Assembly (NCBI GenBank): GCA_011634665.1 | Contig: WAEK01000008.1 | Span: 1,171,501-1,235,500, forward strand | From: Mortierella sp. BCC40632 | Lineage: Eukaryota > Mortierellomycota > Mortierellomycetes > Mortierellales > Mortierellaceae | Direction: 5' to 3' | Length of the DNA: 64,000 nt | In this document: in pieces, positions 44,416 through 57,154 of the stretch | Layout: each line of letters begins with the position of its first letter | Position numbering within the stretch: position 1 is the stretch's first letter | The notes under the pieces: generated by a model | Told to the model about the DNA's origin: nothing | What the model saw: only the letters and a program-made list of their open reading frames with translations | Database searches by the model: none | Translations under genes and position numbers: made by a program

Positions 44416-44418
44416 CTT

Positions 44419-46050
44419 TTGATCCTGACCGGATTTGTAAAGAGGTTTTTGGTCACTACCCCCAAAGAAGAGCAGCTTGCTATTTCCAAGAACATTGGTG
44501 AAGGCAAAGACTCTATTCTTATCGCGCCGTGTGGTTGGAGGCGGGGAAGAGTCTGGCCTTTTTATACCCTCAGTGTCATGGAGAGGTCACGCCATTCTTA
44601 TAATTTCTCTTCTCAAGGCACTCATGAACGATCAGCAGGAAAATCGGACAAGCTTAGGGATCCCTTGTATATGCCTGGACGGAACCACCCCAAGCACCCC
44701 CAAGCTGACTCTACGACTTGCAAAAGGTGCATATCGTGCTGTAATTTTGACGCCGGAGGCCATCTTCAAGAGTGACCGGTCGACCAAGCTCTGGGAACCT
44801 CAAGGACGGATTCAGCAAATACAAGCAGTTGTTGTCGACGAAGCACACTGTATCGCTACTTGGAGAAAGGATTTTAGGACAGCATATGATAAACTTGAGG
44901 AACTACGCCGCATACCTGATGGAATGGCATCTGTTGCTGTTTCGGCCACTCGCCTTCCTAGTGTGATCGAAATCGTCAAGAATAGCCTTCATATGAAGAA
45001 TGTCACCATCATTAACATTGGAAACAACCGTCCGAATGTCAGATATGAAGTTCGATTTATGCAGCATACAAACAAATTTCAGCATCTCGATTTTGTCAAT
45101 GATCTCAAGAAGTATATTGTATACATCGATGCTCGTGGAGAAGCAGTGGATGCTACTGCGTACTTGCAGTCAATGGTCGAGCAAGAAGATAAAGAAAAGG
45201 TCGCCGTCTATCATGCAATGTTGACAGGGGAATACAGGGAGCCCGTCATGAGGATGTTTTCCGAGAGCAAGATTCTGGTATTGTTCTCTACAGGGGTTGC
45301 AGGAATGGACTGCAATACTAGGGATACTGAGCAAGTTATTCAATTCAAGGGTCCCAAAAGCATTTTATCACTTATTCAGCGACTTTGTCGCGCAGCACGC
45401 AGGCTAGAGCTTCAAGGAAAAAGTTCCAACACAATCAGAGGCGACAACATATGGAGATAATGACTTGGAACGGTACATCGCAACTAATGAATGTCGCAGG
45501 AGAGTATTAGCTGTGGTATTCAAAATCAATTACCTACCAGAGGACCCCCAAAACAAGAACTGCTGCGACAATTGCAACCCATTACAAGACGAAGAACTAA
45601 GCATTGGCACTAAACGGAGACTAAACAGGACACCAAGGAACGCGAAGAAGATACACGCAAAAACAGACAAGCACCCAATTAACTAAAAGCTTGCCAAGAG
45701 TAAGATCCTCGAATGGAGATCAGAGCTCGTCATTCGAGATTCTTAAGTCGCTTTACCCGTTTCTTACTGAAAAGTATGTAATGGCAGATTACACTGTGGA
45801 GACTCTTTCAAAAAAACAAATTACGAAATTACTGGATTGGAGCGTCTTTACTCTATGATCAAATGGATGCCTCTGATGCCAAGGGAAGAAGACGAACTTT
45901 TATCAGTGCTGTCTGAGCTAAACAAGGAACTAGAGAGTACAGATCTAACCGAAGTCCACGAGCCTCAAGAAAGCCAAAGAGTTGGTGGTGGCCCAAGCGA
46001 CGAATCTGAGCCTTTTCAGATTCGAGATCAGGCCTCAACACCATCGCAAT
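44419..46050 (+). pseudogene. RecQ-like DEAH helicase, decayed
   Basis: The first frame has a Q-motif-like segment and the start of motif I (PKEEQLAISKNIGEGKDSIL, APCGW). A shift near 44530 leads to a 300-codon frame with motif II VVVDEAHCIATW (44833-44868), motif III-like SVAVSATRLPS, RPNVRYEV, and the second RecA lobe with VAVYHAMLTGEYREPVM and the LVLFSTGVAGMDC motif. After another shift near 45445 comes a RecQ zinc-binding-like piece (ECRRRVLAVVF ... NCCDNCNP, 45480-45585). More degraded helicase tail (SLYPFLTEKYVMADYTVETL) follows near 45745. Several stops and shifts make it non-functional. Such helicase relics are common in fungal repeat-rich regions. Confidence 0.75.
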
Positions 46051-49000
46051 AAGGAGCGTCACAAGGAGCGCCACAAGGTTCACCTCAAGGATCGCCACGT
46101 GAAGTATCACAGATATCGTTAGAAGACTCAAACGGCTTCCAAGCAACTATGAGAATTATTGGACCAAGCATCGAGACAAATTCTCACCTAACTGCACCAC
46201 CATCTCCACCACTACTACAATCACCGTCATGGTAGTCACTGCCATTATCACTCTTGTGCTAACAATAAAAAATCAGCTTCAAATGAGGAGCCAGATCAAC
46301 AGAAACGATAAGCTCCAGATGGCTCAACTAAGCTGTGGTCTAATGAAATTCTAGAAAAAGGAGGGAAAGGAGCATTTTAGACATTTGGAGGAGATTTTCA
46401 TACGCGTCCTACAGCTCCGTCACAGACGGAGCATACTCATTCTCCCAAGTGACAACTCAAAGATAGTACAAATGCCGGTCCTTGTCCAAAATAAAATAAA
46501 ATAAAATAAAGATGCATCACTTCTCACTGATTCTTTCTCCTTCGTGTTTTATGAATACCTCATTTTTGTCACAGTCATTGTTTTGAGGTCAGGGCTATCT
46601 GACCCACTATTTCAAGAGTTTGTTGGTATTGACCCTTGCGGATCAAACTGTATTGACTCCGAAAAGTCCATTAATCAAGACCTAAAAAAAAAAAAGGCGC
46701 GATTGAACACTGTAGGTGCTGATAGAAAGTATGTTCAAGAGTACCCGTATTCACTTTACCTCTCGCTAGCCAGTCTCATGCATACTACAAAGGAACTGGT
46801 AGTCACTACGACTTCTAGATACTAGTAGCTACCTGCAACCCCGCTCGAGGTTGTCCGTCGTCGTTGGCGTTGTCATTTTTTGGAGAGGGGGGAGGGGAGT
46901 AGATCACTCGACCCCCCCCTTCTCGATCTCTCCCAGCAACAGAATGATGGATATAAGGAGCGAGCTGTCTTTTCTTTGAGAGGGTGTGTCTCTCGATCTG
47001 CAAGGCCAAAAATAAAAATAAAAATGTAAAAAAACAATTGGAAGAGCTGTTGAAGTAGGGATAGTCAGAGTAGTAGCAAAAGTAGGCCAACAGAACAAAT
47101 GGAAACAATGACCCAGAGTTTTATTCATTATTTTTTCTGGCGTGAGTGGGGCCATGGGTAACCACTAGTCTTATGGATAGTTAAGTTAATTTGAGATCAG
47201 TTGATTCAACGAGATAGTGACATGGCGTTTGTTTTTGCTATCTTCGCAGAGTGAAAAGAGGAGGAAAAAAAAAAAAAAAAAAAAAAAGGATTCGGTGGAG
47301 GACGCGGCCCAAAGGCCTCGCGCCAAAGTGCGAGTTTTTTTTTGGGGGGGTAATAGTGGAGGAGATGCTTCACCCAAGCTACTCTCCATTGGTGCAGAAG
47401 ACAAAGGAGTAACTGACTTGGACGAACTGCTTGGATAGCACAGAGTCCAGTTGATTCCTTTTGTATATCCATACTGTAATTGCCAAGCATGTCAAGGCGC
47501 TTCCTTTTGAGTCCACTCTTTGATGGCTTGTGTCACCTACACTATTTCTACGATATGATAGATTTCACCCTAGCCTCGTGCAGTCAAATGCACTGTCTGT
47601 GAAAAAGTTCCAGCATCTCATCAGCATTGTCCTAGACAACAACTCTAAGATTACATCACAATGCATCGTTTTAGCAAGGATAAGCTTCAACCACAGGCAT
47701 CTATCTTGTGTTGGCAACAGATTCTAGATTGGAGATCTGCATAGTGAAAGCTGTAAGAAAGGAGGGGTAACGACTTCCAAGGCCTTGTCAGATGCTCGGA
47801 GAATGAACAAAGTCATGGAGGACATGCATGCACTATCTGATCATCGGAGTAAAACATCCAAATCAAGCTGAGGACTTACGACTTGCGTATTCCCCTCGAT
47901 TGATTTTAACACCCTCCACAACAGCTTCAAGGGCGTTTTTACCAGCTACGTATCTTTCCAGCGAGTTGAAGGAGGACCACACCACCATCCTCTCTATTGT
48001 CTTCAAACTGCTCGCCCTCAAGGGAGAGCTCTCTCAGATGGTGAGCTAGGTCAATAATGTGCCAGCCGTTCCAGAGAAGGAGATCACTAGTGCAGACAGG
48101 GGCAAAGGCAAGGGCGTGAACAAGGATGAGGGCTTCTAGATGGCAGCTATTTCAACTCCTAAGCTTCCCCCGCGCTAAGTGTTTACTTCTTGACTTGGAT
48201 GTAATAGTCAGCATTTTTTTTTTTTTTGAAAAAAAAAAAAAAAAAAAAAAAAAAATCACACTGGCATATCTCCCTTGATATGAATGCATCTGGATCCTTA
48301 GAGTCGGGGGACCATCATCTCAGGTCTTGTGAGTAGATGGAGGGCATGGAAGACGGATCGTTTTTGACAGGTATCAACCGAGATTTGAGAGAGACGTGTC
48401 GAAAAAAAAAAAAAAAAAAACATCATAGCCGGGGCCAGAACCCTGCCATTACAGGAAGTGACCGTGTTCCTCTATCGGGGCACCTACCCGGGGATACCAC
48501 CATGCACACATCGACTCGGTTAGATAGTGCAGCAAAGTTCCCCCATCTTTGATCCTAATAACCTTCTTTGATCCTAATAACCTTCTTTGATCCTGTAGAG
48601 AACGCCTAGACTCTCCACAGCGTATATGCAAAAAAGGTACCCGGTATTACAATGTCAAAAGTACTGTAGCCATGACCACTGCAGATTCCCCTCCCCCTCT
48701 CTCCTTTCGAGATCACATGAACCTGGAAGTGCCGATCTAGCGAGGGTATATTGCAATCTAAGATTTAGTATTAAAAAAATACTCACGCCAAGACTTTTCC
48801 TTTGCTCGATTACATATTTAGGTGACAAAGAAAGGACTACAGGGAAGAGCACCGGAGATTTTTTTTTCTTTGTTTCGTACCTTTCTACTCCAAGGTCATG
48901 GCGTAGCGTGGCATTTCTTCTTTACCCTTGTGCGCTATCCACTCTATCCCCCCTCCCCACCACCACCCCATAATAGTAAAGAGTCTAGATCCTCCACCCC

Positions 49001-50082
49001 CTTTGCTTTCATGGATTACCGAAAAAATGGGATCATAAACGAGTCCTTTCATTCTAGCCTCATCTTGTCCCTTAAATCATGACGAATCTTCAACTCTGCG
49101 AGACTCGTCCTGAAGCCCAATGTGCGAAAAGCAGGAGTGGGGGAAGAGGTAACAAAACGTCATAACATGTAGTCAATTGGGTCGGGCGAATCTAGGGGAA
49201 GGATGCTAGGCCTTTCTTTTTTTTTCTTTTTTTTTTTTTTTTTTTGCTCTTCAAAGGAAAGGGGTTGGTCGATGTACCTGCCTTAAATCTCTCTATGAAA
49301 CATTACACCCAAAAGGTCCTCCGCACGGCCCTCATCCAGAATAATGGACCCCCTATCGCAATAGGAGAAAAGAATCCTCGGTATTCGCTTGCGAATTACA
49401 CCGACAGTAGTTTCTTCTCCACAATAGAGAGGGAGAGAAGTGCACTAAGCTCGTAGAAAACTCATTGTATGGTCCTGACATCCCCCTCTCCCCCGCTCCT
49501 TCTTTGTCGCTCCTGGGTTTAGCACAGTGCCAGCGCCCATGCTGCTCTCCACTAACCAAAGCAGGTAGGGTCGGGAGGGGGGGTGCATTGGGAAAGATGG
49601 GTCTCCTGAAAGCTCTGTGATACATAGGTGTAACAAACACTGCAGGAAAACAAGAAAAAAAGTTTGCCTTCTAAGAGCATCAGCCCAGCTGAAGATCCTG
49701 CCAATATTTTTTTTTTTTTTGCACCTCAAGTGTGTTTTCTACTTGATCTCTCTACATCCATCGTACCACTCCCACTGGTAAAAAAAAAAAACCTGTTGCG
49801 CACAAGGAAAGGCAAGATGACTGAGGGTCCTGTATAGAGGGCTCTTGTACCTCTCTGTTTTGACAACTGGAATCTCCTAGCTTGGCCCTAAACGATCTAT
49901 TACACATTCTCCCTGTATTTTTAATTTTTTTTGGACGAGGCCTCATAGCACCACCCTGAATCTAGTCCCATCATCCTTTGGTTCTAGACCCACATCTGGG
50001 GGAGGGGGGTTCTTATTTCTTTTGCTCAACCAAGCCAAAAGTGCTTTAAGGAGGGGGTCAAAACCAATCGCTGTCTAGAGTT
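46051..50082. other. Unassigned repeat-poor intergenic region with poly(A/T) tracts
   Basis: No gene supported over about 4 kb. Visible items: (AAATA)n at about 46488-46511, A/T runs at 47262-47287, 48214-48255, 48402-48420 and 49217-49243, and a 19-bp tandem repeat at 48547-48595. A stretch at 47500-48050 has broken protein-like frames (HTTILSIVFKLLALKGELS) but many stops. Confidence 0.45.
48547..48595 (+). repeat. 19-bp tandem repeat, 2.5 units
   Basis: The unit CTTTGATCCTAATAACCTT repeats exactly at 48547 and 48566, with a partial third unit at 48585. Confidence 0.9.
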
Positions 50083-50815
50083 TTAAGCGGCAGCGGCGAG
50101 AACATTGCGGAGAGAAAGTCGTCCGCTGTCGAGACTCTTCCTTTTGACCGCCATCTCGTAGAACGGAAAGAACGAATCCTTGTGAGCCTATAGAAGATAG
50201 AAAGATGGACACACAGAAAGAGGAAGAAAAGAAGGAACTTTCATTACCTGTCGTCCTTAGTCAAATACTGAGTAATTTTTTTTTATTTTTTTCCCTGGAG
50301 ACCGTGGTACCAGTTTTTTCTCCTTCTTCTTTTGACAAGGATAAGGAAGAAGAAAATGCCTCAGTGGTCACGCAATCAGTGTCATCCTTTGTGTGTGGGA
50401 GGAGGAGGAGGGGAGGGATTTTCTTTTTTGAAATGCCTTGAGGAAGGTCCAGATCATGTTCAGTCAAAGCCGACCACCTGTTCCATGACCTGTCTCAAGA
50501 GAACTATCCCGGAGTAAAAGGGCGCTGTGGAGGTACAAAGTCCGCATGTTAACTAAAATGCACCAAAGACCGAGGGCCAATGATTTACCATGGGACCAAT
50601 GGCAGTTAACTTAATCTTACCAAAGATTCCCTCGTGGACGAAGCGCTGAAACAACTGTGATCGACAGGTCAGCTTTTCCCTCGCCCTTTCTCCCCTTTGC
50701 CCAATGCGGGATCCAAAAGAGTACCAACCAGGGTCGTCTTGTTTAAAGAAAAAAAAAAAAAAAAAAAAAAAAAAAGCTTTTTTATTGTTCCGGCAAAGTC
50801 CACAAAGTCTGACAT
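50083..50815 (-). CDS. Possible small multi-exon gene (tentative)
   Basis: A candidate last exon (50187-50083) follows a CTATAG acceptor and reads AHKDSFFPFYEMAVKRKSLD to LRNVLAAAA, then stop, with codon usage like the neighbouring host genes. Upstream, a TTTCAG acceptor with a CTGAC branch site precedes RFVHEGIFG and a GTAAGA donor near 50630. An ATG in good context (MSDFVDFAGTIKK) lies at 50815 before a T-rich tract. I cannot close a full exon chain and do not recognise the protein. It would be divergent from the antiporter gene. Confidence 0.3.
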
Positions 50816-52202
50816 GTGGAGAGAGGAGAGGACTCTAGTTCAAACTATAGGGAGGACAATTCATGCTAAACAGGATACACAAGCCATGCAACAGCAACAA
50901 AGTTTTTTCTCTAGTTGTCGTGGAAAGATCCAAACCATCCGTGGGAGGGGGGTAGAGGTGCTCTTTCTTAACAAACGACCTCCAAAAAGGAGAAGCTCTT
51001 TGCAAAGTCAATCCTTGTCCTCCCTTTCACGCAGGAACGACATGACGTCTTTCTACATTTACACACGAGTGTGTTGTATGCGTGTGTGCGTGTGTGTGCT
51101 TGTGTGCGTGTGTCTGTAATACCGAAAAAAAAAGGTCGACAACGGGCAGCGGGAAATAGGAAAGCCGAGCAAAACGCCCAAATGAAGCTGAGGCTTACTT
51201 CAGAAGACCTTGGGAGAGCCTGGAGTGCCTGCACACACGCAAGGGCTGGCCTAGAAGTAGAGGAGCGCAAGCTTGGGAAGTGTGGGAGTGTAGCAATGGG
51301 TAGAGAACGACAAAACAATGACGCTGTTGGGCGGATAGGGCGAGGTCAGGACAAGGTTCTGTGCATGGTAGTTTGTTGTATGTACCTGTGCGTTGGAAAT
51401 AGGGGTCAACAGGGTCAGTGGCAGGGCCTGATACCATCGAGGCGAGGACCGCGGTCGGTAACGAATGATTGCCTGCACGTGGGGCCAAATGATGATGGTC
51501 AACCTGGGAGCTCGCTCGTTGGACTTGCAGGGAAGGAAAAGTGGCGGGGCAGGAGGAAGAAAAAAATACGCCGTAACCTGCGTTATCTACTAATACCCAC
51601 TTTGGTCAGCTGGTCACGGTCCCATGGAAAAGAGGGGGCAGCAGAGCTAGGAGAGGCGGGGGGCTCATTCTCGATGGCTGTAGGCAAAGGGAGACTGGGT
51701 TCAGCGGGAGCAGTCTCTATCTCTCTCTTTCTCTATAAAATTCGCCTGGGTGATGCGTCCTTGAATGCTTTTGCTTTGTGCATCATCATCATCACCACTT
51801 CTGTGTTTCTCTTGGCCCTGTCCAGCCATCCCTCCCGCCCAACTCCCACTTTGTCATCTCCATCCTACCGGGAAATAAGAGGACTGCATCTCATTCTGCC
51901 CAAAAAAAAAAAAAAGAGAGCGAGAGAGTGAGAAAAAGAGAGTCATCATCGAAATCAGCCCACGGTCTGCTTGTCCAAGTATGATTTCTCATCTGGCAAC
52001 GGCATTGTCTCCCCTTGCTTGGGAACGCTAGTTGCTTTACTGCTTTTTTTTCGCCAACGGGCATTCTCTGAGATTATCCCAGCCTAACAAGCTTCTATCC
52101 CTCCCTCCCCCCTCAGCTTCCTATTCTTCCGTTATACTGAGCTCCTTCGCACAAGCAACTCTCTAGTCGCTACCTATCAAGGAGATAGGGTATTCCTACA
52201 CC
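50816..52202. other. Upstream region of the antiporter gene
   Basis: C/T-rich leader-like DNA with a TATA-like CTATAAAATTC at about 51733, a GT-rich tract (51067-51115), an A15 run (51901-51915) and several low-complexity frames that I reject as genes. It probably holds the promoter and 5' UTR of the gene starting at 52203. Confidence 0.4.
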
Positions 52203-52315
52203 ATGGGCTCATCCGCAGGTATACTCCTTGAGCTGTGTTTTAGATATATACCACCCTCGTATTTTGAAAACCACAACAACAGCAAACACTGCATTGGTAC
52301 TGACAACTGGTCACA

Positions 52316-52350
<35 letters not shown>

Positions 52351-55300
52351 CTTTTTTTCCTACTCAGGGAGCGTTGTCACTGGCTTGAACCCGACAGTGG
52401 TCAACCCGGCCAATCCATTTCCTCTCTTTGTGATCCAGGTTCGTTGGACAGGATGGACAGTGAACATGCAAAGCAAGCGATAATCTATACCAGGGTACTA
52501 ATGGTTACCCTCTCCTCTCCTCTCTAGGCCACAATCATCATTGCATTATGCTACATCCTACACTTCTTCCTGAGGAGACTCAAGCAACCGCGTGTCATCT
52601 CTGAAGTCATTGCGGGCATCATTCTCGGTCCATCCGTCCTGGGCCGTATTCCTGGTTTTGCCCAGACCATTTTCAACCCCGCCTCGCTTTCCTATCTCAA
52701 CCTTGTCTCCAATATTGGTTTGGTGTTCTTTCTATTCCTCGTCGGACTGGAGCTGGATCCAGTTCTAGTTGTGAAACGTGCAAAGTTTGCCCTCGGTATC
52801 ACTTTTGCAGGAATGGTCCTTCCTCTCGGTGTTGGTGCCGCGGTCAGTTATGTTCTCTATGAAGAACTCGGTCCCAACACCCCCGTCGGCTTTGGACAGT
52901 TTCTTCTCTTTTGCGGTGTTGCCATGTCCATTACCGCGTTCCCTGTCCTTGCTCGAATTCTGGCAGAACAAAAGCTTTTGACAACCAAGGTTGGCTTCCT
53001 CACCATCTGCGCCGGTGCCGTCGGAGATATTGTTGCATGGATCCTCCTCGCCCTCGTGGTATCGATCATCAATAGTGCAAGCAAGATCACGCCACTTTAT
53101 GTGGTCCTGCTCAGCATTGCCTGGATTTTGATTTTGGTTTTTGTCATCCGACCAATGTTCACCTATATGATTCGACTCACCAAGTCCGAGGATGAGCCAA
53201 GCCAAACAATGATGGCATTCACTCTTACCATCACCCTGATTAGTGCTTTCGTAACTGACATTATCGGAGTCCATGCCATCTTTGGCTCCTTCCTGGTCGG
53301 CCTCATCATTCCAAACGATACAGGCTTTGCAGATGGAGTGACCAAGAGAATCGAGGATCTTGTCAGCGTCATCTTCTTGCCCATTTACTTTGCGCTCTCA
53401 GGACTAAAGACTCAAATCGGCCTTCTCGACAATGGCCGAACCTGGGGTCTTGTGATCTTGACCACATTCGTGGCCTGCTTCGGCAAGATTGTTGGTTGTA
53501 CTGGTGCAGCAAAGCTTCAAGGCATGGAGTGGCGTGAGTCCTTGGCAATCGGTATCTTGATGAACTGCAAAGGTCTTATTGAGCTTATTGTTCTCAATAT
53601 TGGTCTCGATGCTGGCGTTATCAATGACAGAGTCTTTGTGATCATGGTCGCCATGTGTTTGATCACCACCTGTATGACTACCCCTGGTGTGGTTTGGGTC
53701 TACCCTCCACACTACCAACGTGCCGTCGCTCTGAGAGCACTTGCCAAGGAAAAAGAGCGCCGGTCCGAAGCAGGAAGCACTCTTCCATCTGGATCAATCG
53801 AGTCACTGGATACGGGCATTATGCTTTGCCTCGACAAGATTCAGAATCTCCCAGCCATGATGACATTCCTCGAGATGCTACACCATACAACTCCCACGCC
53901 TGAGACTCAAGCCAGCAGTAGCTCCGCACTTGCAGTCCCCGGAACTCATGACATGGCCCCATCCTACCCAGGCGCCTTGGATCTATCCTCTCCACAGGCC
54001 TCAACCGTGACCAGGAACTTCAAGTTGATGGCTTTGCGTTTATTGCATTTGACAGAGCGTAGTTCCTCGGTACTTATGGCGGCTACAGAAAGGGCTGAGG
54101 TCCTTCGTCGTGATACTCTTATGGTGGTATTCCAGGCCTTTGCCAAGTTGAATGGAATTACTGTCAGTCCCCATATGACATTGTCAACCGATCCCGATGA
54201 CTTTGCTCAGAGTATCTACGATGAGGCAGTCGAGTCTGGCGCCAATGTCATCATCTTTCCCTGGAACTCGACTTCACTCCCTGATCCACCCCATGCTGGT
54301 CATGAAGATGGTCAGAGTCTTGTCCTTTCACGACCTTTGGTCACCTCTAACACCCAGGTGCTAAGCCGATTGTTGCAAACGACTGCCAAGTCCAAGCTGA
54401 CGACTGCCATCTTTGTGGACCGAGAGTTTGGAGGTGCAGGCCATTTTACCAATATTCTTGTTCCTCTCTACGGTTCCTATGACGACAGGGAAGCCCTCAG
54501 CATGGCCGGGCATTTGAGTCACAGCAGTCCGTGCAACATTATCCTCCTCCGTGTTGTCCCTGATCAACGGGCCAAGGCTGCAGCAGCTGGAGGCGAAGTT
54601 CAGATTCAAGTCGAGGGCGATGCCGTCTCCATTGATTCTGAACATGATCACGAAATTCCAGAGATTCCTCAGAACAACAGCGATTTGATTCAAGAATTCT
54701 TTTCACATCGATCCTTTGGTTTGAGCGAAAAGAAATCCAACAAGCGAGCCAGCCAGATCAGTACTAACGGATCTGGTGTACAGATTGGTGACAAAGTCAC
54801 TGTATATGAGGCTCCAACGGTGCAGGATGCAATCGGTCTTTCGAAATCCCTTCTTGGTCCAAGAGATTTGATCGTGATTGGTCGTGGACCCACTCAAAAA
54901 GATACCAGGCCCAATGTTGCCCATCCAACAGAGGCACAGGGCTACCTGACGCCTAGTGCCACCTCTACCTCATATCAAGTCAATTTCTTGGCTGGATCAC
55001 CTACACGCCAGATCGACAATCCACTTGACCCCTCTCCATCATCAGGTGCAGCGGCCTCTGGTCTTCGGCCACGGCAAACTCTCCGACCCCAGCCTTCTTC
55101 TCGGGACATTCATCACTCAACAACAACTGTCATGAATGTCCTAGGATGTACTACACAGAGCTTCCTCTCGTCAGAGGCCCCATGCTGCTTCTTGGTAGTT
55201 CAGGCAGGCAAGAGGCCCAGGGGGATGGATCTGTCACGCAGACCTTCGTCCATCTTCCCAGCATCCATCATGGCTGGCCACCAAAAGGAGTTTAGTACCG

Positions 55301-55368
55301 GAAGTGGAGACCATCCATATGGAGTGGACCGAATCCCCACCGGTCTTGGAGTTCCCAATAGCGAGTGA
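52203..55368 (+). CDS. KHA1: K+/H+ antiporter, Kha1-like (CPA2 family)
   Basis: Exons 52203-52218, 52368-52438 and 52528-55368 give 975 residues, and phases close exactly. The N-terminus MGSSAGSVVTGLNPT leads into about 12 membrane segments (residues ~28-410) of the Na+/H+ exchanger fold. These include RVISEVIAGIILGPS, the ITAFPVLARIL block and GAVGDIVAW with the transport Asp typical of CPA2. The cytosolic tail (~410-975) has two adenine-nucleotide/USP-like regions and disordered Ser-rich stretches. Yeast Kha1 exchanges K+ for H+ in Golgi/endosomal membranes, and the same role is inferred. Intron 1 carries T30 17 bases before its acceptor. The tail is longer than in yeast. The gene looks intact. 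Confidence 0.93.
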
Positions 55369-55604
55369 AGGAGATAGATCTGTCATGAAAGAAGAAAAAA
55401 GGAGGAAAGAGGAAGGAGAGAATAGAGTAGAGGTGGGAGGAGGTGTGTGCCCCAATTCCAATAAATCAATGATACCAAAGCCACCACTATAATGCAGCCG
55501 CTCCAAGACCACCGTTCCAACTTTCTTTCCACGAGTAAAGCCGAGCCATTCTTTTTCAACCAATTCTCAGTGAAGAAGAAGAGGAAAAGAAAAAAAGAAC
55601 CGCC

Positions 55605-55914
55605 ATGAATTCACACTTCCTCCTTTCCCATAGACGACTCGGCTCACTTTCCATCCACCGAGCATTCTCAACCCTCAGGAGCTCATCCCCATGCTCGTCC
55701 ATTGTCCCTTCATGTCGTCCTTCTGATCAGCTGATCCGCTCAACTCTCCTCAGTCACCCCAGCAGGTTCCTGCGGAAGCATGGCTCTCCCTCCATTGAGC
55801 CATTTAGTCAGATTCGGGACTATACCAACCACCGTAAGCATGGTCCATTGTAGGCATTTCCAGTTCAATTCATTTTATGTATTCAAGGAACGGAGTGAGA
55901 GAGTGAGAGAGAGA

Positions 55915-55946
<32 letters not shown>

Positions 55947-56157
55947 ACGAGAGACTGATCAGGATGTATTTGTCTCGAAAAAATAGAATGCAAAGACGCT
56001 GATTCAGACACTTCGGAGAAACTGCGCAAAGTGTTACGCAGGGTACCCTTCCCAGGTTGGTGGAACCATCCGATCCTCACTTTCCCAGGCCTTTCTTCCC
56101 TTCCTTCACCACCATTGCAGCAAGGCAGCGCCCCCAATCGACTAACGAAACCTCCTC

Positions 56158-56194
<37 letters not shown>

Positions 56195-56894
56195 CTCTCT
56201 GCCTTTCTCAGTGGTGGTCGTCTCGACTTGTGTCCCTGGAGACCCCCAGACTCGTCGCGGTATCACTGTCTCTTCTTTTGTCTCCATCTCACTAAAGCCC
56301 GTTCCCTTGATCGGGTTTTGCGTCAAACTCCCTTCCAAGGCCTCCTCCATCCTCCACTCCTCCAACCAATTCGTCGTTCAGTTCCTGGCGGTCGATCAAA
56401 GCGCTCACTCGATCGCCTTTTCCTCTTCCGTTCCTCCACCCTCTTCTCCCTCACAAACCAACAACAACATCAATACCAAGTCTATCCCAACAACAGAGAC
56501 AACAGGGGTGGAAGGAGAGATCAAACAGTACGTCTCTGAGGCGAGCCAACATACCCTTCAAGAACCCGAGTCCGTGGCTACCTCCTCCACTGTATCCACC
56601 TCTTTTTCTACCAAGGACTCCCATGGGTCCCAAGAGCAACAACAGCAGGGACAGGATCCAGATCCATTCGAGGTCCTTGGATACCACCTTGATCCCGAGA
56701 CCCAGATCCCCGTCCTAAACGATACACTGGGCGCACTCCGCTGTAAGACTCATCAGGTGCTGATGGTTGGAGACCACGAAATGTGGATCGGACACGTGGA
56801 AAAAGTCCTCCATGGTGAGGATATACTCCTTCAGAATGAGCCCTTGCTCTACCATGATCGTTCGTACCGAAAGGTGGGCAGGAGGATATTGTAG
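55605..56894 (+). CDS. Flavin reductase-like, FMN-binding split barrel protein
   Basis: Exons 55605-55833, 55987-56055 and 56212-56894 give 326 residues, all phases consistent. The N-terminus (MNSHFLLSHRRLGSLSIHRAFSTLRSS) is basic and Ser-rich, like a mitochondrial presequence. The split barrel spans the exon 2/3 joint: RRVPFPVVVVSTC, RGITVSSFVSISLKPVPLIGF, LHSSNQFVVQFLAVDQ. A low-complexity insert of ~90 residues (Gln/Ser/Thr) divides it from the end GALRCKTHQVLMVGDHEMWI and PLLYHDRSYRKVG. Family members bind FMN and reduce flavin or serve oxygenases; the substrate is unknown. It starts 236 bp after the antiporter stop. Introns hold (GA)n and (CT)n tracts. Confidence 0.85.
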
Positions 56895-57154
56895 TTACCA
56901 AGATAAAGAAAAGAAAAGAAAAGAAAAGAAAAGAAAAGAGAGCACCCCCCCCCTCCCTTTATCTATGCATTATTGTCGATCGAATATAAAAGTAATCTTC
57001 TCCATCCTCCGAGACCCTTTCACACGAGTCGTTCATTTTATCTTCTTTTACTGCCAGTATCATGCCTCCCAGATCCCAGGCAAAGAAAAAAAAAAAAAAA
57101 GAAAAAAAAAAAAAAAAAAATAGAAATAGAAATAGAAACGTTTACAAAGCTACT
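56895..57154. other. Shared 3' region of convergent genes
   Basis: 260 bp between the stops of the flavin-reductase-like gene (plus) and the Fig4-like gene (minus). It contains an (AAAAG)n tract at about 56905-56939 and an A-rich run at 57085-57120. Both 3' UTRs must overlap or end here. Confidence 0.6.

Noticed and set aside
51071..51931. 286-codon open frame on the plus strand
   Set aside because: It runs through a GT-repeat, A-runs and promoter-like DNA, has no domain or biased codon use, and sits in the 5' region of the antiporter gene.
55883..56365. 160-codon minus-strand frame over the flavin-reductase introns
   Set aside because: Built from the (GA)n/(CT)n tracts, antisense to a gene whose splice phases close.
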